64,000 nt of DNA from Streptomyces albireticuli. GTDB lineage: Bacteria > Actinomycetota > Actinomycetes > Streptomycetales > Streptomycetaceae. Below, in pieces: positions 8,471 through 16,801 of the stretch. The stretch spans positions 124,001 to 188,000 of the forward strand of contig NZ_JAJQQS010000007.1 in NCBI RefSeq assembly GCF_021228125.1, given 5' to 3'. The notes below the pieces were generated by a model, which was not told where the DNA came from, ran no database searches, and was given only the letters and a program-made list of their open reading frames with translations. The number at the start of each line of letters is the position of its first letter. Position 1 is the first letter of the stretch. The position numbers were made by a program, and so were the translations under genes.

Positions 8471-8514
8471 GAACTCCATGCTTGTGAACTTGTGAATTCC
8501 TTCTCGGAGTTCAC
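8471..8514. promoter_or_regulatory. Overlapping inverted repeats upstream of the CBS-domain gene
   Basis: GTGAACT at 8484-8490 is the exact inverse of AGTTCAC at 8508-8514 (17-nt spacer). GAACTCC at 8471-8477 is the exact inverse of GGAGTTC at 8507-8513. Two alternative stems therefore share one 3' arm just upstream of the ribosome-binding site AAGGAGG (8523-8529). The locally AT-richer composition fits a promoter/operator or a switching leader. Function unknown. Confidence 0.35.
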
Positions 8515-8540
8515 GGTCCGCCAAGGAGGTGGCTTCAGCC

Positions 8541-8942
8541 ATGCTCGTCCGCGACGCCATGAGCACGGTGGTCCTCACCATCGGTCCCGCACACACCCTC
8601 CGACAGGCAGCACGGCTGATGTCCGCGCGCAGGATAGGCGCCGCGGTCGTCCTGGACCCCGATACGTGCGGGCTCGGCATCCTCACCGAGCGCGACATCC
8701 TCAACTCGGTCGGCGCCGGCCAGGACCCCGACCGGGAGACGGCCCAGGCCCACACCACCACCGACGTGGTCTTCGCGGCCCCCGAGTGGACCCTCGACGA
8801 GGCCGCGAACGCCATGTCGCGCGGCGGCTTCCGGCACCTCGTCGTCCTGGACGGCCAGGGGCCGGTGGGCGTGGTGTCGGTGCGCGACATCATCCGCTCC
8901 TGGGTGTCCCAGCGGGCGCGCGAGGGCGCGCTGTCGGCCTGA
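8541..8942 (+). CDS. Two-CBS-domain protein
   Basis: This 133-residue protein consists only of two CBS motifs: VRDAMSTVVLTIGPAHTLRQ to GILTERDIL, and the second from TTDVVFAAPEWTLDEAANAM to GVVSVRDIIRSW. CBS pairs form a Bateman module that binds adenosyl ligands such as AMP, ATP or SAM. No effector domain is attached, so it may act as a standalone sensor or bind a partner protein. AAGGAGG ends 11 nt before the ATG; a GTG at 8529 is also in frame but overlaps that site, so I prefer the ATG. It is a single gene between hisN and the convergent catalase. The partner and ligand are unknown. Confidence 0.85.
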   Translation: MLVRDAMSTVVLTIGPAHTLRQAARLMSARRIGAAVVLDPDTCGLGILTERDILNSVGAGQDPDRETAQAHTTTDVVFAAPEWTLDEAANAMSRGGFRHLVVLDGQGPVGVVSVRDIIRSWVSQRAREGALSA

Positions 8943-8982
8943 GGGGGCCGGACGGCTCCGGACAGGGCCCCCGCGGGCAGCC

Positions 8983-9017
8983 GGAGAGGCCGGAGCCCAT
9001 TGGCGTCCGGCCTCTCC
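8983..9017. terminator. Terminator hairpin between the CBS gene and katA
   Basis: GGAGAGGCCGG pairs perfectly with CCGGCCTCTCC (11 bp, 13-nt loop), followed by GTTCTT on the plus strand. It lies between two convergent genes and probably ends both transcripts. Confidence 0.7.
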
Positions 9018-9077
9018 GTTCTTACGGCAAGCGGCTGGTGGGACAGCTCCCGCGGCGGTTCACCCGCCGCGGGGCGC

Positions 9078-10571
9078 TCAGCCGCGCAGGGCCTGGACGG
9101 CGGCTTCGAGCCGCTTGCCGTAGTCGGGGTCCGCCTGGCGGAAGTTGTTGATCGCGCGCTCGGCGATGTCGTCGCGCGACACCTTGGCGATGAAGCCGGC
9201 GAGGTTGCCGATCAGGCGCTCCTTCTCCTCCTCCGACATCAGCCGGTAGAGGTTGCCCGCCTGGACGAAGTCGTTGTCCTCGGCGTGCGAGGGGGCGGCG
9301 GTGTTGCCCGTCGCACCGGTCACGGGGACCGGCTGCCACAGCGGACGGCCGGTCTCGGCCGGGCCGCCGAAGCTGTTGGGCTCGTAGTTCTTGGCGCGGC
9401 CGTGGCGGCCGTCGTAGGCGTAGCCGTCGCGGCTGTTCGTCCGGGCCTCGGTGGCGTGCGGACGGTTCACCGGCAGGTGGTCGGCGTTGATGCCGACGCG
9501 GTAGCGGTGGGCGTCGCCGTAGGCGAAGAGCCGGCCCTGGAGCATCTTGTCCGGGGAGGGGCCGATGCCCGGCACGAAGTGCGCCGGAGAGAAGATCGAC
9601 TGCTCGACCTCGGCGAAGACGTTCTCCGGGTTGCGGTTGAGCTCCAGCTTGCCGATCTCGATCGGCGGGTAGTCCTCGTGCGGCCACACCTTGGTGAGGT
9701 CGAACGGGTTGAAGCGGTACGTGGCCGCGTCGGCCGCCGGCATGATCTGCACCTGGACGGTCCAGCTCGGGAAGTCGCCGCGCTCGATGGCCTCGCGCAG
9801 GTCGCGCTGGTGGGAGTCCGGGTCCTCACCGGCGAGCTTGTTGGCCTCGTCCTGGGTGAGGTTCTCGATGCCCTGGTCGGTCTTGAAGTGGTACTTGACC
9901 CAGAAGACCTCGCCGGCCTCGTTGTTCCACTGGTAGGTGTGCGAGCCGTAGCCGTTCATGTGGCGCAGCGTCGCCGGGATGCCGCGGTCACCGAACAGCC
10001 AGGTCACCTGGTGGGTGGACTCGGGCGACAGGCCCCAGAAGTCCCAGACGTTGTCCGCCTCCTGCGAGCCGGTGTACGGGTCGCGCTTCTGGGTGTGGAT
10101 GAAGTCGGGGAACTTGATGGCGTCCTTGATGAAGAACACCGGGGTGTTGTTGCCGACGAGGTCGTAGTTGCCCTCTTCGGTGTAGAACTTCAGCGCGAAT
10201 CCACGGGGGTCGCGGACCGCGTCGGCCGAGCCGAGGTTGCCGGCGACGGTGGAGAAGCGGAGGAAGGTCTCCGTCTGCTTGCCGACCTCGGAGAGGAAGG
10301 CGGCGCGGGTCCACCGGCTGACGTCCGCGGTCACGGTGAAGGTGCCGTAGGCGCCGGCGCCACGGGCGTGCACCACGCGCTCCGGGATGCGCTCGCGGTT
10401 GAAGTGCGCGAGCTTCTCCATCAGGAGCTGGTCCTGGACCAGGACGGGGCCACCGATGCCCGCGGTCTCGCTGTTCTGGTTGTCCGCGACCGGAGCTCCG
10501 GACTCCGTGGTCAGCGGACCCGTCTGCGTCACGGCCTCGCTCTGAACCGACACGTCTGCCTCCGTCGTCAT
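9078..10571 (-). CDS. katA: Monofunctional heme catalase (CatA/KatA type)
   Basis: This 497-residue small-subunit heme catalase disproportionates hydrogen peroxide. The distal histidine lies in VVHARGAGAYGTF (near residue 68), the distal asparagine in GNNTPVFFIKD, and the proximal heme-ligand tyrosine in RLFAYGDAHRYRVG near residue 346. The NADPH-binding/core region and the C-terminal helical domain are complete, and the length is normal for the short-subunit clade. The first ~40 residues are a hydrophilic extension lacking a signal peptide. It is divergent from a Fur-family regulator gene with a palindromic box close to its start, the layout of a catalase under CatR/PerR-like peroxide control. 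Confidence 0.95.
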   Translation of the reverse strand: MTTEADVSVQSEAVTQTGPLTTESGAPVADNQNSETAGIGGPVLVQDQLLMEKLAHFNRERIPERVVHARGAGAYGTFTVTADVSRWTRAAFLSEVGKQTETFLRFSTVAGNLGSADAVRDPRGFALKFYTEEGNYDLVGNNTPVFFIKDAIKFPDFIHTQKRDPYTGSQEADNVWDFWGLSPESTHQVTWLFGDRGIPATLRHMNGYGSHTYQWNNEAGEVFWVKYHFKTDQGIENLTQDEANKLAGEDPDSHQRDLREAIERGDFPSWTVQVQIMPAADAATYRFNPFDLTKVWPHEDYPPIEIGKLELNRNPENVFAEVEQSIFSPAHFVPGIGPSPDKMLQGRLFAYGDAHRYRVGINADHLPVNRPHATEARTNSRDGYAYDGRHGRAKNYEPNSFGGPAETGRPLWQPVPVTGATGNTAAPSHAEDNDFVQAGNLYRLMSEEEKERLIGNLAGFIAKVSRDDIAERAINNFRQADPDYGKRLEAAVQALRG

Positions 10572-10612
10572 CTCGCCCTGCCACCTTGGCCTGAACCGAG
10601 CTCGATCCTACA

Positions 10613-10632
10613 TTGGACTTTGTCTAAGTCAA
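10613..10632. promoter_or_regulatory. Fur/PerR-like operator between katA and catR
   Basis: TTGGACTTTGTCTAAGTCAA is an imperfect palindrome (TTG-ACTT...AAGTCAA) in the 144-bp divergent intergenic region, about 42 nt from the katA start. Its shape and AT-rich content match operators of Fur-family peroxide sensors. CatR repressing both katA and itself from here is the simplest reading. This is inferred from sequence and layout only. Confidence 0.55.
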
Positions 10633-10715
10633 GAAGAGGGAGAGATAAATATCAGGTCCAGTGATGGACGGGGCCCGCTGCTACGCTGGTCCCATCTGAC
10701 TGATAGGTGAATGGC

Positions 10716-11132
10716 ATGAGTGACCTGCTGGAACGGCTCCGGGGACGCGGCTGGCGGCTGACCGCGCAGCGACGCGTCGTCGCCGAGGTCCTCGATGGGG
10801 ACCATGTGCACTACACCGCGGACGAGGTGCACGCCCGGGCGGCGGATCTGCTGCCGGAGATCTCGCGCGCCACGGTGTACAACACCCTCGGGGAGCTGGT
10901 CTCCCTGGGCGAGATCATGGAGGTGAGCACGGACGGACGCGCCAAGCGCTACGACCCGAACGCGCACCACGCCCATCAGCACCTGGTGTGTTCCCAGTGC
11001 GGCACGATCCGTGACGTCCACCCGTCGGGGGACCTCCTGGCGGAGCTGCCGCCGGAGGAGCGCTTCGGCTTCCAGGTCGCGGCCGTCGAGGTGACCTACC
11101 GGGGCCTGTGCCCCAACTGCGCGGCGGGCTGA
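10716..11132 (+). CDS. catR: Fur-family regulator, CatR/PerR-like
   Basis: This 138-residue Fur-family protein has an N-terminal winged helix (GWRLTAQRRVVAEVL to SRATVYNTLGELVSLGEI). Its C-terminal dimerisation domain has the histidine-rich regulatory site HHAHQHLVCSQCG and a second CPNC pair at the extreme C-terminus. The two CXXC pairs form the structural zinc site. In PerR/CatR proteins a second site senses peroxide through metal-catalysed oxidation of histidines. A GTG three codons upstream is also possible. It is divergent from katA, so catalase repression relieved by peroxide is the expected role. Distinguishing CatR from a Zur or Fur role rests on this gene context. Confidence 0.85.
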   Translation: MSDLLERLRGRGWRLTAQRRVVAEVLDGDHVHYTADEVHARAADLLPEISRATVYNTLGELVSLGEIMEVSTDGRAKRYDPNAHHAHQHLVCSQCGTIRDVHPSGDLLAELPPEERFGFQVAAVEVTYRGLCPNCAAG

Positions 11133-11220
11133 CGGCGGGCGGCCTCGCGCCGCCCGCGCTTCACCGTCCGCACACACATCCGCACATGCACGCGCTTCGT
11201 CATTCGCGTGCGCATACGAC

Positions 11221-11251
11221 GAAGGCCCGGATCCTGAGGATCCGGGCCTTC
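11221..11251 (-). terminator. Terminator of the first initiator tRNA gene
   Basis: GAAGGCCCGGATCC and GGATCCGGGCCTTC form a perfect 14-bp stem with a 3-nt loop, immediately 3' of the tRNA on the minus strand. Being symmetric it could also stop catR read-through. Confidence 0.8.
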
Positions 11252-11260
11252 GTCCGCAAG

Positions 11261-11334
11261 TAGCGGGGACAGGATTTGAACCTGCGACCTCTGGGTTATG
11301 AGCCCAGCGAGCTACCGAGCTGCTCCACCCCGCG
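11261..11334 (-). tRNA. tRNA-fMet (CAU), initiator, copy 1
   Basis: The minus strand reads CGCGGGGTGGAGCAGC at the 5' end, an anticodon loop CTCATAA (anticodon CAU) in the stem CTGGG/CCCAG, the T-loop GGTTCAAATCC, and 3' CCCCGCTA. The unpaired first acceptor position (C1 against U72) and the G-C pairs next to the anticodon loop are initiator hallmarks. CCA is not encoded. Its sequence is identical to the second copy at 13591-13664. Confidence 0.95.
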
Positions 11335-11471
11335 TCGGTAACGCCACTCTAACCCGCCGGAGACGACCATGGCAAACGGGTGAGGCCCCCGGGGCCCGGG
11401 CCTGATCCCCGGGCCCCGGGGGCGGGGCCGGGAGACGGGCCCGGGAACGGCCCGGGAGACGGGCCCGGGGA

Positions 11472-13343
11472 TCAGGCCGTCAGCTCCTGCTGCAACGCGT
11501 CGCGCAGGCGCGCCGCCCGCTCCGAGACCTCCGCCGGCCCCAGCTCCACGGCGCAGTCGCACCAGTGCCGGCCCTCCGTGAGGTCACCCCGCCGGGCCGC
11601 CAGCAGGGCCAGCCGCAGGGCGGCGCGGCCGTGGCCCGCCTCGGCCGCGCGGGCCCACCACAGGGCGGCCTCCGGCTCGCTGCCCTCGCGGGCCAGGAGC
11701 AGACCGAGGTTGAAAGCGCCGTTGCGGCTGCCCGCCTCCGCGGCCTCGCGGTACCAGTGCGCGGCCTCCACCACGTCGCCCCGCTCGGCGACGAGCATGC
11801 CGAGCCGGACCTGGGCGCGCCGGTGACCCTGCCGGGCCGCCTTGCCGTACCACTCCTCGCACTCTTCCCGCGCGTCGTCGTCGCGGTCGAGGAGGGCGCC
11901 CAGCCGGAAGGCCGCCTCGGCGTTGCCGCCGCGCACGGCGACCCGCAGATGGCGCTCGGCGGCCTCCTCGTCGCCGTCCCGCATCAGGGCCATGGCCACC
12001 TGGAGGGCGGCGTCGGTGTGCCCGGCGGTGGCGGCGCGCTCGTACCACTGGAAGGCCTGCCGGTCCTCGTCCCGGCCGGCGTAGAGGATGCCCAGGTTGA
12101 AGGCGGCGTCGACGCTGCCGGCCTCCGCGGCCTTGGAGAACCAGGGCTCGGCGCCCGCCGCGTCACCGCCCTGGAGCAGCAGCACGGCCAGGGCGTTCGC
12201 CGCCTCCTTGTGCCCGGCGTAGGCCGCGCGGCGGTACCACTGCTCGGCCTGGGCCGTGCGGCCCTGCTCGGCGCAGAGCAGGCCGAGGTTGTAGGCGCCG
12301 TTGATGTCGCCGGCGTCGAGGGCCGCGCGGTACCAGCGCTCGGCCTCGCCGGACTCGCCGCGGTCGGCGTGCAGGGCGCCCAGGGCGTTGGCGGCGTTGC
12401 CGTCGCCGTCCTGGGCGGCGCGGCGCCACCAGACGGCTGCGCTGTCGGTGTCACCGGCGTCGCGCAGCAGGAAGCCGAGCGCGCAGGCGGCGCGCGCCTC
12501 GCCGTCCTTGGCGGACGTCAGATACCAGCGGGCGGCCTCCTGGATCTCGCCGCGGCCCTCCAGGAGCGTGCCCAGGTGCAGGGCGGCGCGGCGGTGGCCG
12601 CGGGCGGCGGCCTGCCGGTACCACTGCTCGGCCTCGCCGGCCGGGCCGCCGTCCCGGCCGTCGGCCGCGGCGGCCCGCAGCTCGCGGACGGAGGTCTCCA
12701 CGCCGCCGGGGCCGAGGCCGCCGGAGCGGGCGCGCGGCGCCCGGCCGCCCAGGATGCGCGCCAGGCGGTACGCCGCCTCGCGGTGGCCCCGCTCGGCGGC
12801 GGCCCGGAACCAGCGCTCGGCGCCGACGTCGCTGCGGTGCTCCAGCAGGTCGGCGAGGGCGTACGCGCCGAGGGCGTGCCCGGACTCCGCCGACTGGCGC
12901 AGCCAGTACTCGGCGGCGGGCTCGTCGCCGCGCTCGCGGTGATAGCGGCCGAGGGCGTGCGCGGCGGCGGCGGAACCGGCGACGGCGGCGATGCGCCACC
13001 AGCCGGCGGCCTCGTCGGCGTAGCCCCGCTGGTGCAGCAGGACGCCCAGGTTGTTGGCGGCCGAGCGGTCGCCGTCGGCGGTCGCGGCCCGGAGGTGGCG
13101 CTCCGCCCCGTCGAGGTCGCCACGGCGCAGCAGCAGGGCGCCGAGCATGCTCAGGGCGGCGGGGTCGCCCGTCTCCGCGGCGCGGCGGCGGGCAGTCTCC
13201 AGCTCGAGGTCGGCGGGGTCGCCCGCGTCGGCGGAATCCGCCGTCCGGGCGTACGCCGGCACTTCCTGTTCGCTCCCGTCACCGGGAGCTTCTACAAGCC
13301 GACCTGTCTCCCACAGCCTCGTCCTGTCCCCCATAAGCTCCAT
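11472..13343 (-). CDS. Sel1/tetratricopeptide repeat protein
   Basis: This 623-residue protein consists almost entirely of about fourteen Sel1-like repeats of ~36 residues, each close to the pattern AxxxLGxLxxxxGDxxxAExWYRxAAxxG, starting near residue 55. Repeat solenoids of this type are protein-protein scaffolds; no enzymatic domain, signal peptide or membrane segment is visible. A short insert (RAPRARSGGLGPGGVET, near residue 206) interrupts the array. The ATG gives MELMGDRTR; a second ATG three codons later is possible. It stands alone between the two initiator tRNA genes, all on the minus strand. The partner is unknown. Confidence 0.85.
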   Translation of the reverse strand: MELMGDRTRLWETGRLVEAPGDGSEQEVPAYARTADSADAGDPADLELETARRRAAETGDPAALSMLGALLLRRGDLDGAERHLRAATADGDRSAANNLGVLLHQRGYADEAAGWWRIAAVAGSAAAAHALGRYHRERGDEPAAEYWLRQSAESGHALGAYALADLLEHRSDVGAERWFRAAAERGHREAAYRLARILGGRAPRARSGGLGPGGVETSVRELRAAAADGRDGGPAGEAEQWYRQAAARGHRRAALHLGTLLEGRGEIQEAARWYLTSAKDGEARAACALGFLLRDAGDTDSAAVWWRRAAQDGDGNAANALGALHADRGESGEAERWYRAALDAGDINGAYNLGLLCAEQGRTAQAEQWYRRAAYAGHKEAANALAVLLLQGGDAAGAEPWFSKAAEAGSVDAAFNLGILYAGRDEDRQAFQWYERAATAGHTDAALQVAMALMRDGDEEAAERHLRVAVRGGNAEAAFRLGALLDRDDDAREECEEWYGKAARQGHRRAQVRLGMLVAERGDVVEAAHWYREAAEAGSRNGAFNLGLLLAREGSEPEAALWWARAAEAGHGRAALRLALLAARRGDLTEGRHWCDCAVELGPAEVSERAARLRDALQQELTA

Positions 13344-13550
13344 CGTCGCACCACCCGCAACCCGCGTACACCTGGTATGCCGCAGCCAGTGAGGTCACTT
13401 CAGCGTTTTGTCGACTTCCCGACTTCCCGACACGACGGGGCTCCAAACTCTCCACAGAAGCCCCGCACACAACCCGCACAGTCCGCGCCTCCCGGACACC
13501 TCGCGGTCCGGGCGCCTCACGGTCCGGTCCGCCCGGGTCCGGGCACACGA

Positions 13551-13582
13551 CAAGGCCCGGAGTCCGAGGACTCCGGGCCTTG
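13551..13582 (-). terminator. Terminator of the second initiator tRNA gene
   Basis: CAAGGCCCGGAGTCC and GGACTCCGGGCCTTG form a perfect 15-bp stem with a 2-nt spacer, 8 nt beyond the tRNA 3' end on the minus strand. The outer half of the stem (AAGGCCCGG) is shared with the first copy's terminator, while the tip differs. Confidence 0.8.
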
Positions 13583-13590
13583 TCTTTGAG

Positions 13591-13664
13591 TAGCGGGGAC
13601 AGGATTTGAACCTGCGACCTCTGGGTTATGAGCCCAGCGAGCTACCGAGCTGCTCCACCCCGCG
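13591..13664 (-). tRNA. tRNA-fMet (CAU), initiator, copy 2
   Basis: This is identical over the mature sequence to the copy at 11261-11334: 5' CGCGGGGTGG, anticodon CAU in a GGG/CCC-flanked loop, C1-U72 mismatch, no encoded CCA. The flanks are different apart from the start of the terminator stem, so the pair is an old or sequence-homogenised duplication rather than a recent large one. Confidence 0.95.
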
Positions 13665-13717
13665 CCGTTGTGGAACAACCGTACCACGGCGCGGGGCGGG
13701 GGCTTGTCCGCCGCCCG

Positions 13718-16669
13718 TCAGCTGTTCGGTTTACCGCCGCTGTCGGGCTTGTCGCCGCTGTTGCCCTTGCCGTCGCCCTTGTCCGAGCTCCCGGAGCCGG
13801 CCTCGGCCTTGGCGATCCGGTCCAGGGCGTCCTTGAGGTCCTTCTGGGCCTTGCCGTAGGCCGCCCAGTCCTTGGCCTCCAGGGCCTTCTCCCCGGCCTC
13901 GTACGCCGTCTGGGCGTCCTTGACGGCCTGCTTGACCGTGGCGCTCTCCGCGGGCGGCTGCGGCGTGCCCTCGGGCGGCTTGGTGGCCTCCGGGGGCTTG
14001 GTGCCGCTGTCGGCCTTGCCGCCGAAGATCTCCCCGAGCGCCTCGTCCAGGGTGTTCTTGAAGGCGGTCCGGTCCCCGTAGGTGACCAGCACCTTCTTCA
14101 GCAGCGGGTAGTTCGTGCGGTTGCCGCGCACGTACACCGGCTCCACGTACAGCAGCCCGCCGTCCAGGGGAACGGTCAGCAGATTGCCGTACTCGATCTC
14201 GGAGTCGCCCTTCTTGAGAATGTTGATCTCGTTGGCGATCTCGGTCTCGCTGTTGAACTTGCTCTGGACCTGCTGGGGGCCCAGCACCGGATTCTCGGTC
14301 GGCAGCTTCAGGATTCTGATCCTGCCGTAGTCCTTGCTCTTCGCGTCGGCGTCGATCGCCATGAAGGCGCCCAGGTTCTCCCTGCTCTTGGGGGTGAACG
14401 TGGTCGTCAGCGAGAACGCCTGCTGCGACTGGCCCGGCATCTTCATGCTCAGGTAGTACGGCGGGACCGCGTTGCCCTTGCTCTTGGTCGGGTCGTCCGG
14501 GACCTGCCAGCGCTCACTGCCGGTGTAGAAGGTGCCCGGGTCGGTGACGTGGTAGCGGGTGAGCAGCTCGCGCTGGACCTTGAAGAGATCCTGCGGGTAG
14601 CGCAGGTGGTCCATCAGGGTGCCGCTGATCTCGCTCTTCGCCTTGACCGTCCCCGGGAAGGCCTTCATCCAGGTCTTGAGGACCGGGTCCTTGGTGTCCC
14701 ACTGGTAGAGCTTCACCGTGCCGTCGTAGGCGTCCACGGTCGCCTTGACGGAATTGCGGATGTAATTGACCTGGTTCTGCTGGGCCACCACGGCCCGCTG
14801 CCCCGTGGTCAGGGAATCCGCGGTGGTGTCACCGAGGGTGGTGCGGGAGGCGTACGGATATCCGTTGCTCGTGGTGTAGGCGTCCACGATCCACTGGATG
14901 CGCCCGTCGACCACGGCCGGATAGGCGTCGCCGTCGATGGTCAGCCAGGGGGCGACGGATTCGACGCGCTCCTTGGGCGTGCGGTTGTACAGGATCCGCG
15001 AGCCGTCGCCGATGGCGCCCGAGTAGAGGATCTGGGGCTCGCCGAAGGCCACCGCGTACGCGGCGCGGTTGACCGGGTTGGAGAGGCTCACACCGCTCTT
15101 GCCCTGGTACGAGTAGCTCTTCTCACCGCTGTCGCTGGAGTAGTCCAGCTCCTTCTGCGGGCCGCCCACGATGGAGTACTGCGTGGTCTTCTCGCCGTAG
15201 TAGACCCGCTGCTCGTACTTCTTGAGCATGCCCTCGGTGGGCAGGTTCTTGTCGGTGAAGTCCGGGGCGCCGGCGCCGTCGGTCGTCGTGCCCTTCGCGG
15301 TGATGGCGCCGTAGCCGTGGGTGTACTTGAAGTGGTCGTTGATCCAATTGCGCTCGGGAATGCCCTTGATGTTGAGCTCGCGCAGACCGATGACCGTGTC
15401 CTGCTCCTTGCCGTCGATCTTGTAGCGGTCGACGTCGAGGGTGGACGGGAATTGGTAGTAGCCGCGGATCTGCTGTTGCTGCTGGAACGTCGGCGAGACG
15501 ATGTTCGGGTCGAGCAGGCGCAGGCTGGCCGTGGAGTTCGCCGCGGCGCGCAGCTTCTCCGCGTCCTTGCCCTTGACGTCGCTCGTGCCCTTGTAGTCCT
15601 TCACATCGGAGCCGTCGATGTCATAGGCCTCGCGCGTGGCCGTGATGTTCTTCTTGATGTACGGCGCTTCCTTGGCCTGCTCGTTCGGCTGGACCTGGAA
15701 TTTCTGCACGATCGCCGGGTAGAGCCCGCCGATCAGGACCGCCGAGAGCACCATCAGGCCGAAACCGATCACCGGCAGCTGCCAGGTACGGCGCCAGAGG
15801 GTGGCGAAGAACAGCACCGCGCAGATCAGCGCGATGATGAAAAGGATCGTCTTGGCCGGCAGATAGGCGTTGGCGTCCACATAGCGCAGACCCGTCCAGC
15901 CGTCCGTCGACTTCAGCCCGCTGGACTTCACCGCCAGGCCGTACCGGTCCAGCCAGTACGCGATGGCCTTCAGCGTCACGAAGAGGCCGAGCAGGACGGA
16001 GAGGTGCCCGGTGGCCGCCGCGGTGGCCCGGCCGCCCGGACTGGTCAGCCGCAGGCCGCCGTAGAGGTAGTGCACCAGGGCGGCGGCGATCAGCGACAGG
16101 ACCGCCGCCGCGAAGCCGAAGCTCAGCAGGAAGCGGTACCAGGGCAGATCGAAGGTGTAGAAGGAGATGTCCTTGTGGAACTGCGGGTCCTTCTGCTGGA
16201 AGGACACGCCGTTGATCCACATCAGCCACGTGCGCCACTGCCCGGCGGCGGAGGCTCCCGCGACCAGCCCGACGAGCGCGGAGACCGCGAGCAGCACCCA
16301 CTTCTTGTACGGGGCGATGCTCATGCGGTAGCGGTCGAGGCTCTGCTGCTCCATCGACATCGCGCTCAGCGGCGGCCGCAGCCGGTGGGCGAGCCAGATG
16401 TTGACCCCCACCACGACGGCCATCAGAAGCCCGAAGACGGCGAAGAGGCCGACCTTGGTACCAAGGGTGGTGGTGAACACCGAGGAGTACTTCACCGAGC
16501 GGTACCAGAGCCAGTCCGTCCAGAACCCAGCGAACATGACGAAGAGCATGGCCAGTGCGGCCAGCACGCCCAATGTCATCAGCAGGGTCCGGATCCGCCG
16601 GGACGGGCGGCCGACTCTGATCCGTGGCCCTGACGGGCCTCCGCCGCGGTCCGGCATCTGGAAAGCCAA
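13718..16669 (-). CDS. UPF0182-family large membrane protein
   Basis: This protein of about 983 residues is of the UPF0182 family (COG1615), widespread in actinobacteria and of unknown function. After a short arginine-rich N-terminus there are about seven transmembrane helices within the first ~330 residues (for example TLLMTLGVLAALAMLFVMFAG). A very large extracytoplasmic region follows, then a charged C-terminal tail rich in Gly, Ser, Lys and Asp. I chose TTG at 16669 (MAFQMPDRGGG) because GAGGTG sits 6 nt upstream; an ATG at 16657 and a TTG at 16696 are alternatives. It is divergent from the PPA1309-like gene. The same family member sits next to the PDZ/Lon gene in M. tuberculosis (Rv3193c/Rv3194c). 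Confidence 0.9.
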   Translation of the reverse strand: MAFQMPDRGGGPSGPRIRVGRPSRRIRTLLMTLGVLAALAMLFVMFAGFWTDWLWYRSVKYSSVFTTTLGTKVGLFAVFGLLMAVVVGVNIWLAHRLRPPLSAMSMEQQSLDRYRMSIAPYKKWVLLAVSALVGLVAGASAAGQWRTWLMWINGVSFQQKDPQFHKDISFYTFDLPWYRFLLSFGFAAAVLSLIAAALVHYLYGGLRLTSPGGRATAAATGHLSVLLGLFVTLKAIAYWLDRYGLAVKSSGLKSTDGWTGLRYVDANAYLPAKTILFIIALICAVLFFATLWRRTWQLPVIGFGLMVLSAVLIGGLYPAIVQKFQVQPNEQAKEAPYIKKNITATREAYDIDGSDVKDYKGTSDVKGKDAEKLRAAANSTASLRLLDPNIVSPTFQQQQQIRGYYQFPSTLDVDRYKIDGKEQDTVIGLRELNIKGIPERNWINDHFKYTHGYGAITAKGTTTDGAGAPDFTDKNLPTEGMLKKYEQRVYYGEKTTQYSIVGGPQKELDYSSDSGEKSYSYQGKSGVSLSNPVNRAAYAVAFGEPQILYSGAIGDGSRILYNRTPKERVESVAPWLTIDGDAYPAVVDGRIQWIVDAYTTSNGYPYASRTTLGDTTADSLTTGQRAVVAQQNQVNYIRNSVKATVDAYDGTVKLYQWDTKDPVLKTWMKAFPGTVKAKSEISGTLMDHLRYPQDLFKVQRELLTRYHVTDPGTFYTGSERWQVPDDPTKSKGNAVPPYYLSMKMPGQSQQAFSLTTTFTPKSRENLGAFMAIDADAKSKDYGRIRILKLPTENPVLGPQQVQSKFNSETEIANEINILKKGDSEIEYGNLLTVPLDGGLLYVEPVYVRGNRTNYPLLKKVLVTYGDRTAFKNTLDEALGEIFGGKADSGTKPPEATKPPEGTPQPPAESATVKQAVKDAQTAYEAGEKALEAKDWAAYGKAQKDLKDALDRIAKAEAGSGSSDKGDGKGNSGDKPDSGGKPNS

Positions 16670-16801
16670 GGTGCGCACCTCGAAGTTCGCTGTCAATGGA
16701 GCTGTCGATCAGGGCCCAGTGATCCTAGGGCCCACGATGGCAACTTACCGAGGCTTTACTCAGTTCCCGTTTTTGGTCACTCTCAGGGCACGATATTGAG
16801 C

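Noticed and set aside
11261..13664. Attachment sites of an integrated element at the two identical tRNA genes
   Set aside because: Both tRNAs are complete with separate terminators, and the enclosed DNA has no integrase, only a Sel1-repeat gene with normal codon use.
13628..16633. A 1001-codon plus-strand open frame opposite the UPF0182 gene
   Set aside because: It is an antisense shadow: GC-rich codons on the real strand remove stops opposite. It has no ribosome-binding site and no recognisable domain, while the minus strand encodes an unmistakable family.
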